Below are positions 7,457-15,585 of a stretch of DNA of 36,796 nucleotides, piece after piece. The position numbers and the translations under genes were made by a program. Origin of the DNA: Bacteroides sp. (GTDB lineage Bacteria; Bacteroidota; Bacteroidia; Bacteroidales; Bacteroidaceae); contig JAFURM010000039.1 of NCBI GenBank assembly GCA_017471925.1, positions 1-36,796 of the forward strand. The letters are read 5' to 3'. Under the pieces are notes generated by a model, which worked only from the letters and a program-made list of their open reading frames with translations, had not been told where the DNA came from and searched no databases. Each line of letters opens with the position of its first letter. Position 1 is the first letter of the stretch.

Positions 7457-8806
7457 ATGAGAATAAAGTTTTTATCGATTATCACCGGTATTCTGTTCGT
7501 ATCGATTGCTATCAGTTCCTGCCTTGACTCTGATGAGACCTACGAGATTAGCGCGAATGCAACAGTACAAGCATTTTCCATCGACACCATACATGGGGTG
7601 AAATACCCTTTCACGATAGACCAACTCAACAAGTACATCTACAACGTCGATTCACTGCCCGTGGATGCCGACACCATCATCGACAAGATTCTGATTGACA
7701 CGTTCTTCGTCAGCGGCTATATCACCGCCGGCATCAATGACACCATCCTGAACACATCCGACTCCCTGAACCTGCTTCCTGCCATGAACAAAGGCAAGGA
7801 GGGCATGAAGTTCACCGTCTACGCCGCCGACCTGGTGAGCAAGAACGAATATACGCTGGATATCCGCGTACACCTGCAAGACCCCGATTCTTTGGTATGG
7901 ACTAACATGACCGAGCCTGACGGCGAACACGGCATCCGTCTCACGGACTTTCCGACCGAACCGTTTGCCGACAATCAGAAGAGTGCCACGCTGGGCAACG
8001 ACCTGATGCTCTACACCATCCGGGAGGGAGCGGTCAATGCCTACCGGATTTCCACGTCCAACAACTCTTTCTACCAATGTGAATCTCTGACCGTCAGCGG
8101 ACTGCCCGCAGCAGACGAACTCAAGATAAAAAGCCTCACGAACTTTCAGGAGAAGCTCTACCTGGCAGACAGCAACGGCAACGTTTATGCCACGGAGGAC
8201 GGTGCTTTCTGGAGCAAAGCCGAAGCTCTGAGCGGCAATGTCCTGACGCTGACAGCCGCATTCTCCAACACGCTATCCGCCATCTGCGAAGAGGAGGGAA
8301 TACGCTATTTCTGCACCACGACTTCCGATGCTACGGCATGGGAGCGAGGCAACGAGGTGCCGGTAGACTTCCCCACAGAGAACCTTTGCACTGCAGTCTA
8401 CACCTCGGCCACCGGCATTGAGCAGGCTGTCGCTACCGGTATGCCGACCGGCGAAACCGAGACCATTCCCTGGCTGACCTTGACAGGAAGCGACTGGGCC
8501 AGTCTGGCCACCACTTCCGCAGCCTACTGCCCGGCCTTGACCAACCCCTCCATCATCCACTACAACGGAGAGTTCTATCTCTTCGGCGACGGATTCAATG
8601 CCATCTACTCCTCCCTGACCGGCATCGCCTGGTATGAAGTCGAAGAAAAGTTCATGTTGCCCGAAGCCCTTCAAGGCAGGAGCAACTACTCCGTAAGCAT
8701 AGACAAGAACCATTTCATTTGGATTATATCGGGAGGAGACGATACGGGCACAACCAATCAGGTATGGCGCGGACGTCTCAACAAGCTGGGCTTTGAAAAC
8801 CGGTAA
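7457..8806 (+). CDS. DUF6242-type lipoprotein of unknown function
   Basis: A 449-aa predicted lipoprotein. Hydrophobic N-terminus with a lipobox ISSC (C22), followed by acidic residues (LDSDE) as in surface-exposed Bacteroidetes lipoproteins. The N-terminal 150 residues are strand-rich (FSIDTIHGVKYPFTIDQLN), and the rest shows repeated strand pairs with tryptophans (DGAFWSKAEAL, TGIAWYEVEEKF, NQVWRGRLNKLG), which suggests a beta-propeller. I recall this as the DUF6242 type found beside uppS/bamA in Bacteroides. No catalytic motif is recognised. The location just upstream of the envelope-assembly genes is suggestive only. Confidence 0.7.
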   Translation: MRIKFLSIITGILFVSIAISSCLDSDETYEISANATVQAFSIDTIHGVKYPFTIDQLNKYIYNVDSLPVDADTIIDKILIDTFFVSGYITAGINDTILNTSDSLNLLPAMNKGKEGMKFTVYAADLVSKNEYTLDIRVHLQDPDSLVWTNMTEPDGEHGIRLTDFPTEPFADNQKSATLGNDLMLYTIREGAVNAYRISTSNNSFYQCESLTVSGLPAADELKIKSLTNFQEKLYLADSNGNVYATEDGAFWSKAEALSGNVLTLTAAFSNTLSAICEEEGIRYFCTTTSDATAWERGNEVPVDFPTENLCTAVYTSATGIEQAVATGMPTGETETIPWLTLTGSDWASLATTSAAYCPALTNPSIIHYNGEFYLFGDGFNAIYSSLTGIAWYEVEEKFMLPEALQGRSNYSVSIDKNHFIWIISGGDDTGTTNQVWRGRLNKLGFENR

Positions 8807-8861
8807 TGAGCCACCGGAGAAAGAGCCAATCTCTATATATTAATAAGGAATACATTATTAA

Positions 8862-9599
8862 ATGATGCAACATACAGAGCAGATTGATTTGAACCGGATA
8901 CCCCGACACGTCGCTATCATCATGGACGGCAACGGACGATGGGCCAAGAAGCAGGGCAAAGAGCGCTGCCAAGGTCATCAGGCCGGAGCCGAAACCGTAC
9001 ATGTCATAGCCGAAGAGGCGGCTCGCTTAGGAGTCAAATACCTGACTTTATATACCTTCTCCACGGAAAACTGGAACCGTCCTGCCGAAGAAGTGGCAGC
9101 ACTGATGTCCCTCCTCTTTGAAAGCATCGAAGAAGAGATGTTCATGAAGAACAACATCAGTTTCCGGGTCATCGGCGACATCAAGAAACTGCCTGACAAC
9201 GTCAGAGAACGGCTGACAGCCTGCATTGAGCACACAGCCGCCAACACAGGCATGTGTCTCGTACTGGCACTCAGCTACTCCTCACGATGGGAGTTGACCG
9301 AAGCCACCCGCCAAATCGCCACCTTGGTACAGGAAGGCAAACTGACGCCCGCCGGAATTACAGACGAGACCATAACCCGACAACTGACCACGAGCTTCAT
9401 GCCCGACCCCGACCTGCTCATCCGCACCGGTGGGGAAATCAGGCTGAGCAATTACCTGCTGTGGCAATGCGCCTACTCAGAGCTGTACTTCTGCGACACA
9501 TTCTGGCCCGACTTCTCGGCCCGGGAATTCCAGAAGGCCATCTGCGACTATCAGGGACGGGAACGCCGTTTCGGGAAAACCAGTGAACAAATCAGATAA
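8862..9599 (+). CDS. uppS: Isoprenyl transferase (undecaprenyl diphosphate synthase)
   Basis: Condenses isopentenyl diphosphate onto farnesyl diphosphate to make the C55 carrier lipid for peptidoglycan, O-antigen and capsule. The 245-aa cis-prenyltransferase shows motif [16 protein letters not shown] (catalytic D22), the substrate block [13 protein letters not shown], and motif [23 protein letters not shown] codons at 8862 and 8865 are adjacent and either could serve. It starts 55 bases after the DUF6242 gene and ends 28 bases before the preferred bamA start, so the two are likely cotranscribed. Confidence 0.97.
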   Translation: MMQHTEQIDLNRIPRHVAIIMDGNGRWAKKQGKERCQGHQAGAETVHVIAEEAARLGVKYLTLYTFSTENWNRPAEEVAALMSLLFESIEEEMFMKNNISFRVIGDIKKLPDNVRERLTACIEHTAANTGMCLVLALSYSSRWELTEATRQIATLVQEGKLTPAGITDETITRQLTTSFMPDPDLLIRTGGEIRLSNYLLWQCAYSELYFCDTFWPDFSAREFQKAICDYQGRERRFGKTSEQIR

Positions 9600-9627
9600 A
9601 AAGAAACTCATTAATATCCAAACATAC

Positions 9628-12258
9628 ATGCAGTATCGAATACTCTCCATAATAGTGACGTTCTTCTGCCTCTTCGGCTTCACGCTGAGCGGTGTGGCAC
9701 AAGAGACGCAGGAGGCAGAAAAGCCGGTCATCCTCTACTCGGGAACCCCCAAGAAGTATGAAATTGCAGACATCAAGGTAGAAGGTGCCGACAACTATGA
9801 AGACTATGTACTCATCGGTCTGTCGGGCCTTTCCAAGCAGCAGACCATCACCATTCCCGGCGATGATATCACCCAAGCCTGTAAACGCTACTGGCGCAAC
9901 GGTCTGTTCTCCAACGTGCAGATTACGGCCGACAAGATTGAGGGCGACAAGATTTGGCTGACCATCCATCTGGTCATGCGGCCGCGTGTGACGGACATCC
10001 GCTACCATGGCGTGAAAAAGTCCGAGCGGGAAGACCTGGAAGCCAGAGTGGGACTTCTGAAGGGCAGCCAGATTACGCCTAACGCCGTGGACCGCGCCAA
10101 GCTGCTGATCAAGAAGTACTTCGACGACAAGGGATTCAAGAATGCAGAGGTCATCATCGGACAGAAGGACAATCCCGACAAGAAGAACGAAGTGTTCGTG
10201 GAAGTGAACATTGACAAGAAGGAGAAGGTAAAGGTACACAAAATCACCATCGAAGGCAACGAAGCACTCTCGGCCAAGAAGCTGAAACGAGTGATGAAGA
10301 AGACCAACGAGAAGAACAAGTTCCGCAACATCTTCCGCACCAAGAAGTTCGTAGACGAGAACTACGAAGCCGACAAACAGCTCATCATCGACAAGTACAA
10401 CGAGCTGGGCTATCGCGATGCCATGATTGTAGTGGACAGCATATCGCCTTATGATGACCGCACCGTTGATGTCTACATGAGAATCGACGAAGGCCAGAAA
10501 TACTACCTGCGCAACGTCACCTGGGTGGGCAACACGCTCTACCCCTCCGAACAACTGGACATGATGCTCCAGATGAAGAAGGGCGACATCTACAACCAGA
10601 AACTGCTCAACGAGCGTCTGATGTCAGACGATGACGCCATCGGAAACCTCTACTACAACAACGGCTACCTCTTCTACAGCCTGGAGCCGGTGGAAGTGAA
10701 CATCGTGGGCGACTCCATCGACCTGGAGATGCGTATCTACGAAGGCCGCCAGGCCACCATCAACAAGGTGAGCATCAACGGTAACGACCGTCTGTACGAG
10801 AATGTCGTGCGCCGTGAGCTGCGTACCCGTCCGGGCGAACTCTTCAGCCGTGAAGACCTGATGCGCTCCATGCGTGAAATCCAACAGATGGGACACTTTG
10901 ATGCCGAGCAAATCAACCCCGACATACAGCCCCGTCCCGAAGACGGCACGGTGGACATCGGCTATGACCTTATCTCCAAGGCCAACGACCAGGTAGAGTT
11001 CTCGGCCGGTTGGGGACAGACAGGTGTCATCGGCAAGCTGAGCCTGAAGTTCACCAACTTCTCACTGGCCAACCTGTTGCATCCCGGAGAAAACTACCGT
11101 GGCATACTCCCGCAGGGTGACGGACAGACCCTGACCATCAGCGGACAGACCAACGCCAAGTACTACCAGTCCTACAGCATTTCGTTCTACGACCCCTGGT
11201 TCGGCGGCAAGCGTCCCAACGCCTTCTCCGTATCGGCCTTCTATTCCCGCCAGACCGACATCAGCAGCAGCTACTACAACTCGGCCTACTACAACAGCTA
11301 TTACAACAGCTACTATAGCGGCATGTACGGCTACGGCATGTACAACTATGGCAACTACAACAGCTACGAGAACTATTACGACCCCGACAAGTCCATCCAG
11401 ATGTGGGGCTTGGCCGTCATGTTCGGTAAGCGTCTGAAGTGGCCCGATGACTTCTTCCAGATTTCAGCCGAATTGTCGTTCCAGCAATACATCCTGAGCG
11501 ACTGGCAGTACTTCCCCGTAACCGACGGTACCTGCAACAACCTGAGTCTGAACCTCACCCTGGCGCGTTCCTCCATAGGCAACCCCATCTACCCGACCTC
11601 AGGCTCCGAGTTCTCCCTCTCCGTGCAGTTCACGCCTCCCTTCTCCCTGCTGGACGGCAAGGACTACAGCAAGTACAGCACCAGCAACCAGGAAGACATG
11701 AACAAGATGCACAAGTGGATTGAATACCACAAGTGGAAGTTCAAATCAAAGACCTACATCCCCTTGATGGACCCCATGACCACCAAGCGCACACCGGTGC
11801 TGATGAGCCGCGTGGAATTTGGTTTGCTGGGCCACTACAACAAGTACAAGAAGTCTCCCTTCGAGACCTTCGACGTGGGTGGCGACGGCATGACCGGCTA
11901 CTCCAGCTATGCCACAGAGAGCGTGGCCCTGCGTGGTTACGAGAACAGTTCACTGACACCTTACGGCTACGAAGGCTATGCCTACGCCCGTCTGGGTCTG
12001 GAGTTGAGATACCCCTTGATGCTTGAAACAAGTACCAGCATCTATGCGTTAGGTTTTGTGGAAGCCGGTAATGCTTGGCAGGAGGTCAACAAGTTCAATC
12101 CTTTCGAGCTGAAGCGTTCTGCCGGTCTGGGCGTGCGCATCTTCCTCCCGATGATTGGTATGATGGGTATCGACTGGGCCTACGGTTTCGACAAGGTACT
12201 GGGCACCAAGCAGTATGGCGGCAGCCAGTTCCACTTCATCCTGGGTCAGGAGTTCTAA
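9628..12258 (+). CDS. bamA: Outer membrane protein assembly factor BamA
   Basis: The core subunit of the BAM complex, which folds beta-barrel proteins into the outer membrane. With the ATG at 9628 it has 876 aa and a clear signal peptide (MQYRILSIIVTFFCLFGF... cut after VAQ). A GTG 15 codons upstream (9583) overlaps uppS and spoils the signal peptide, so it is not preferred. Several POTRA repeats occupy about residues 40-440 (IADIKVEGADNYED, VTDIRYHGVKKSE, VHKITIEGNEALS, LRNVTWVGNTLYP, INKVSINGNDRLYE). The C-terminal barrel begins near VEFSAGWGQTG and ends in a terminal phenylalanine (HFILGQEF). Residues 546-584 form a striking tyrosine/asparagine/serine/glycine-rich insert, probably an extracellular loop. 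Two ompH genes follow. Confidence 0.97.
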   Translation: MQYRILSIIVTFFCLFGFTLSGVAQETQEAEKPVILYSGTPKKYEIADIKVEGADNYEDYVLIGLSGLSKQQTITIPGDDITQACKRYWRNGLFSNVQITADKIEGDKIWLTIHLVMRPRVTDIRYHGVKKSEREDLEARVGLLKGSQITPNAVDRAKLLIKKYFDDKGFKNAEVIIGQKDNPDKKNEVFVEVNIDKKEKVKVHKITIEGNEALSAKKLKRVMKKTNEKNKFRNIFRTKKFVDENYEADKQLIIDKYNELGYRDAMIVVDSISPYDDRTVDVYMRIDEGQKYYLRNVTWVGNTLYPSEQLDMMLQMKKGDIYNQKLLNERLMSDDDAIGNLYYNNGYLFYSLEPVEVNIVGDSIDLEMRIYEGRQATINKVSINGNDRLYENVVRRELRTRPGELFSREDLMRSMREIQQMGHFDAEQINPDIQPRPEDGTVDIGYDLISKANDQVEFSAGWGQTGVIGKLSLKFTNFSLANLLHPGENYRGILPQGDGQTLTISGQTNAKYYQSYSISFYDPWFGGKRPNAFSVSAFYSRQTDISSSYYNSAYYNSYYNSYYSGMYGYGMYNYGNYNSYENYYDPDKSIQMWGLAVMFGKRLKWPDDFFQISAELSFQQYILSDWQYFPVTDGTCNNLSLNLTLARSSIGNPIYPTSGSEFSLSVQFTPPFSLLDGKDYSKYSTSNQEDMNKMHKWIEYHKWKFKSKTYIPLMDPMTTKRTPVLMSRVEFGLLGHYNKYKKSPFETFDVGGDGMTGYSSYATESVALRGYENSSLTPYGYEGYAYARLGLELRYPLMLETSTSIYALGFVEAGNAWQEVNKFNPFELKRSAGLGVRIFLPMIGMMGIDWAYGFDKVLGTKQYGGSQFHFILGQEF

Positions 12259-12292
12259 CAAGCTAAGTATTAACCCTTAATAACCCGACGTT

Positions 12293-12808
12293 ATGAGAAA
12301 GAGTTTATGGATCATGCTACTGCTGATGCTGACCTGCACGGCAGTACACGCACAGAAGTTCGCCCTGATTGACACCGAGTACATCCTGGGCAGGATTCCG
12401 GCCTACGAACAGGCCAACCGTCAGTTGGAACAATCCTCCAAGCAGTGGCAAAGCGAGGTGGAGAAGCTGTCGCAGGAAGCCAAGGCACTGTATCAAAGCT
12501 ATCAGAACAGCGGCAAGTCGCTCAGCGAAGCACAGCGTGCCAAGAAGGAAGAAGAGATTGTAGCCAAGGAAAAGGCAGCAGCCGACTTGCGTCGCAAGTA
12601 CTTCGGCCCCGATGGTGAACTGGCCCTGCTGCAGGAAGAACTGTTGCAGCCCCTGCAGGACGACATCTATGAAGCCGTCAAGGCCATTTCTAACCAGCGC
12701 GGATATACCTTGGTGCTGGATCGGGCCACAGCCGGAAGCATCATTTTCGCCTCTCCGAGCATTGATATTAGCAATGAAGTGCTCGCAAAGTTAGGATATT
12801 CAAATTAA
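12293..12808 (+). CDS. OmpH/Skp-family periplasmic chaperone, first copy
   Basis: A 171-aa secreted protein with a signal peptide cut after AVHA. The Skp/OmpH layout is present: a strand with FALIDTEYILGRIPAY, a long charged helical hairpin (about residues 40-110, many K/E/Q/A), then C-terminal strands with GYTLVLDRATAGSIIFA. Skp trimers hold unfolded outer-membrane proteins in the periplasm. It lies 34 bases after bamA and probably works with it. The first of two tandem homologues; they are clearly diverged, so this is an old duplication. Confidence 0.93.
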   Translation: MRKSLWIMLLLMLTCTAVHAQKFALIDTEYILGRIPAYEQANRQLEQSSKQWQSEVEKLSQEAKALYQSYQNSGKSLSEAQRAKKEEEIVAKEKAAADLRRKYFGPDGELALLQEELLQPLQDDIYEAVKAISNQRGYTLVLDRATAGSIIFASPSIDISNEVLAKLGYSN

Positions 12809-12813
12809 TTTCC

Positions 12814-12821
12814 TACATTTG
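12814..12821 (+). promoter_or_regulatory. Candidate -7 element for the second ompH
   Basis: TACATTTG matches TAnnTTTG. A weak TTAG at 12791-12794 lies 19 bp upstream as a possible -33 box. The element starts 5 bases after the first ompH stop and is 40 bases upstream of the second ompH ATG. It may give the second copy extra expression. Confidence 0.45.
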
Positions 12822-12861
12822 CACCGTTAACGGATAAACAATCAATTAAATATTAAACATT

Positions 12862-13368
12862 ATGCTTAGAAAAATCGCATTTGTAATCGCCATGTTTGCG
12901 CTCCCCCTGGGAGTGATGGCACAAGCTAAATTCGGACACCTCAGATCCAGCGAAATCATTACCTTGATGCCCAAATTTACCGAGGCACAAGCCAAACTGG
13001 AAGCTATGGGCAAACAATATCAGAGTGAACTGGAGCGCACTGAGGCCGAGTTGAACAAGAAGTATCAGGAGTTCCTGCAGCAGGTAGACTCCCTGCCCAA
13101 GAACATCGCCGAACGTCGCCAGAAGGAGATTCAGGACATGGCACAACGCCAGGAGCAGTTCCAGAAAGACGTACAGCAGACCATGCAACAGGCTCATAAC
13201 AAAGAGATGGAACCCATCTCCAAGGATCTGAACGCAGCCATCGAAGCTGTCGGCAAGGCTGAAGGTGTAGTATATATCTTCGATCTGGATCGAATGCCCA
13301 TCGCATACGTCGGTGCACAAAGCATTGACCTGACAGCCAAAGTCAAGGCTCAATTGGGAATCAAGTAA
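12862..13368 (+). CDS. OmpH/Skp-family periplasmic chaperone, second copy
   Basis: A 168-aa secreted protein with a signal peptide cut after GVMA. Skp/OmpH features: KFGHLRSSEIITLMPKF at the start of the mature protein, a long helical hairpin rich in Q/E/K (QAKLEAMGKQYQSELERTEA, QDMAQRQEQFQKDVQQTMQQ), and the C-terminal block GVVYIFDLDRMPIAYVGAQS. Expected to chaperone outer-membrane proteins alongside BamA. It is followed by a strong terminator at 13399-13466, which ends the envelope block. Confidence 0.93.
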   Translation: MLRKIAFVIAMFALPLGVMAQAKFGHLRSSEIITLMPKFTEAQAKLEAMGKQYQSELERTEAELNKKYQEFLQQVDSLPKNIAERRQKEIQDMAQRQEQFQKDVQQTMQQAHNKEMEPISKDLNAAIEAVGKAEGVVYIFDLDRMPIAYVGAQSIDLTAKVKAQLGIK

Positions 13369-13398
13369 ACGAACAGGAACCCCATTAATTTGCATGAT

Positions 13399-13466
13399 AG
13401 CGGATTACACGGTTAGACACGCGGACAAGGTTCCGTGTCCATCCGCGTAATCCGCTCTCTTTTTTT
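13399..13466 (+). terminator. Strong intrinsic terminator after ompH
   Basis: Bases 13399-13408 pair perfectly with 13447-13456 (AGCGGATTAC / GTAATCCGCT). The apex can form a second stem (GACACG with CGTGTC). The outer stem is followed by a run of seven T at 13460-13466. It ends only 5 bases before the murI start codon. Confidence 0.85.
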
Positions 13467-13471
13467 ACGCC

Positions 13472-14314
13472 ATGCCCCACTCCCTTCCCCACACCCCCGG
13501 CCCCATCGGTGTCTTCGACTCCGGCTATGGAGGACTTACCATTCTGAGCAAGATACGCGAACATCTGCCCCGGTACGACTACATCTACTTGGGCGACAAT
13601 GCACGCACCCCCTATGGCACGCGCTCCTTTGAGGTGGTCTATGAGTTCACCCTGCAGGCAGTGACCAAGTTGTTCGAAATGGGCTGTCCGTTGGTCATCC
13701 TGGCCTGCAACACCGCCTCGGCCAAAGCCCTTCGCAGCATACAGATGAACGACCTGCCCCGCCTCGATGCCTCGCGCCGCGTGTTGGGAGTCATCCGTCC
13801 CACAGTGGAGTGCATAGACAGCCTCACCCGTAGCCGGCACATCGGCGTACTGGCCACGGCCGGCACCATACGCTCGGAATCCTATCCATTGGAGATTCAG
13901 AAACTGACACCCGACATCCGGGTCAGCGGACAGGCCTGTCCCATGTGGGTGCCGTTGGTGGAGAATGGCGAAGCCCAAAGTGCCGGAGCCGACTACTTCG
14001 TGCAGAAGTACATGGACGAGCTGCTCGGAAAAGACCCGGCCATAGACACCATCATCCTGGGCTGCACCCACTATCCCCTGCTGCTGCCCAAAATCAGGCA
14101 GTACACTCCGGAAGGCATCACTATCGTGGCCCAAGGCGAACTGGTGGCCGACAGCCTGCGCGACTACCTGCAGCGGCATCCCGAGATGGACCGACGCTGC
14201 ACGCAGGGAGGCACCTGCCGCTACTTCACCACCGAGGCCGAAGAGAAGTTCAAGGAGTCAGCCTCCACCTTCCTCCGGGAAGAGGTTACCGTAAAACGCA
14301 TTTCCATCGAATAG
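13472..14314 (+). CDS. murI: Glutamate racemase
   Basis: Makes D-glutamate for peptidoglycan. The 280-aa protein shows the entry motif IGVFDSGYGGLT (D16, S17) and both catalytic cysteines: C79 in LACNTAS and C197 in LGCTHYP. The block YLGDNARTPYG is also present. The ATG at 13472 directly follows the T run of the upstream terminator, so a promoter would have to overlap the terminator or the gene relies on read-through; no TAnnTTTG box is seen there. The stop is 2 bases before the proB start, so the pair is translationally close. Confidence 0.96.
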   Translation: MPHSLPHTPGPIGVFDSGYGGLTILSKIREHLPRYDYIYLGDNARTPYGTRSFEVVYEFTLQAVTKLFEMGCPLVILACNTASAKALRSIQMNDLPRLDASRRVLGVIRPTVECIDSLTRSRHIGVLATAGTIRSESYPLEIQKLTPDIRVSGQACPMWVPLVENGEAQSAGADYFVQKYMDELLGKDPAIDTIILGCTHYPLLLPKIRQYTPEGITIVAQGELVADSLRDYLQRHPEMDRRCTQGGTCRYFTTEAEEKFKESASTFLREEVTVKRISIE

Positions 14315-14316
14315 AC

Positions 14317-15435
14317 ATGAAGCAAATACTGAGAAGAATCGCCGTGAAGGTGGGCAGCAACGTGCTGACACGCAAGGACGGCACACTGGACGTGACACGC
14401 ATGTCGGCCCTGACCGACCAGATAGCCGAACTCCACAAGGAGGGACGCGAAGTGATACTCATTTCATCGGGTGCCGTGGCCTCGGGACGCAGCGAGGTAC
14501 ACCCCGCCAAGAAGCTGGACAGCGTGGAGCAGCGCCAGCTCTACTCGGCCGTGGGACAGGCCAAGCTCATCAACCGCTACTATGAGTTCTTCCGCGAGCA
14601 TGGCATTGCCGTGGGACAGGTGCTCACCATGAAGGAGAACTTCGCCACGCGCCGCCACTACCTGAACCAGAAGAACTGCATGACCGTGATGCTGGAGAAC
14701 GGCATCATCCCCATCGTCAACGAGAACGACACCATATCCGTCAGCGAACTGATGTTCACCGACAACGACGAACTCTCGGGACTCATCGCCTCCATGATGG
14801 ATGCGCAGGCCCTCATCATCCTGAGCAACATAGACGGCATCTACAACGGATCGCCGAACGACCCGGCCTCATCGGTCATCCGCGAGATACACCCCAACGA
14901 AGAGCTGTCGGCATACATACAGACCTCCAAGTCAAGCTTCGGCCGTGGAGGCATGCTCACCAAGAGCAACATTGCCCGCAAGGTAGCCGATGAAGGTATC
15001 ACCGTCATCATTGCCAACGGCCGCCGCGAACATATCCTGAACGACCTCATCGCCTGCGAGGAGCACTCCGAAGCTGTAGCAGAAGGCCAGGGCGTGCCCT
15101 ACACACGCTTCATCCCGGCCGAAACGCCCGTCTCCAGCGTCAAGAAGTGGATTGCCCACAGCGGCGGTTTCGCCAAGGGCAGCCTGCACGTCAACGAACA
15201 GGCCGCCGAACTTCTGCTCTCGGAGAAGGCCGTCAGCCTGCTTCCCGTGGGCATCACGGCCGTCGAGGGCGACTTCGAGAAGAACGACATCGTGAACATC
15301 GTCACCCCACAAGGCCGCCACATCGGCGTGGGAAAGGCCAACTGTGATGCCGACAAGGCACGCGAAGCCCTGGGCAAGCATGGCCGCAAGCCCATCATCC
15401 ACTACGACTATCTCTACATAGAACAGCCCTCCTGA
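14317..15435 (+). CDS. proB: Glutamate 5-kinase
   Basis: The first step of proline synthesis, phosphorylating glutamate. The 372-aa protein has the amino-acid kinase domain (IAVKVGSNVLTRKDG, LISSGAVASGR, IPIVNENDTIS, LSNIDGIYNG, GRGGMLTKSNIARK) and a C-terminal PUA domain from about residue 275 (KGSLHVNEQAAELLLSEKA). The frame is open far upstream inside murI, but the ATG at 14317 is the only start that gives the family N-terminus. The last three codons and stop are part of a hairpin stem. The usual partner proA is not next to it here; a PUL begins instead, on the opposite strand. Confidence 0.96.
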   Translation: MKQILRRIAVKVGSNVLTRKDGTLDVTRMSALTDQIAELHKEGREVILISSGAVASGRSEVHPAKKLDSVEQRQLYSAVGQAKLINRYYEFFREHGIAVGQVLTMKENFATRRHYLNQKNCMTVMLENGIIPIVNENDTISVSELMFTDNDELSGLIASMMDAQALIILSNIDGIYNGSPNDPASSVIREIHPNEELSAYIQTSKSSFGRGGMLTKSNIARKVADEGITVIIANGRREHILNDLIACEEHSEAVAEGQGVPYTRFIPAETPVSSVKKWIAHSGGFAKGSLHVNEQAAELLLSEKAVSLLPVGITAVEGDFEKNDIVNIVTPQGRHIGVGKANCDADKAREALGKHGRKPIIHYDYLYIEQPS

Positions 15436-15450
15436 AGCTCTCAGGAGGGC
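15426..15450 (+). terminator. Hairpin overlapping the proB stop codon
   Basis: GCCCTCCTGA (15426-15435) pairs perfectly with TCAGGAGGGC (15441-15450) around a 5-base loop. The proB stop TGA is in the left arm. There is no strong T run after it, so it may be a weak terminator or an mRNA-stabilising 3' end that works with the larger palindrome just downstream. Confidence 0.6.
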
Positions 15451-15471
15451 CTGTAAGGCACTATTTGTACC

Positions 15472-15569
15472 CCGTTTGGACCATACACGTGTGGTCCGTG
15501 GACGAGACATGTGTGGTCCGCGGACGAAACATGTGTGGTCCACGGACCGCACATGTCCCGTCCAAACGG
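15472..15569. repeat. 98-bp imperfect inverted repeat built from 22-bp tandem units
   Basis: The two 49-base halves pair at about 39-40 positions. The outer ends are perfect (15472-15481 with 15560-15569), and the exact centre is GTCCGCGGAC at 15516-15525. The interior is also a tandem array: ACAYGTGTGGTCC-type units start at 15485, 15507 and 15529 (exactly 22 bp apart), with a partial fourth at 15551. It lies between two convergent genes, proB (+) and a GH43 (-), and is followed on the + strand by TTTTTT at 15582-15587. It could act as a two-way terminator. Confidence 0.85.
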
Positions 15570-15585
15570 CATAAACGGTAGTTTT

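Noticed and set aside
9583-9627. GTG start for bamA overlapping uppS
   Set aside because: It would add a charged 15-residue extension before the signal peptide; the ATG at 9628 gives a normal signal sequence.
15485-15563. Short CRISPR array
   Set aside because: The 22-bp units are directly adjacent with no unique spacers, and no cas genes are present.
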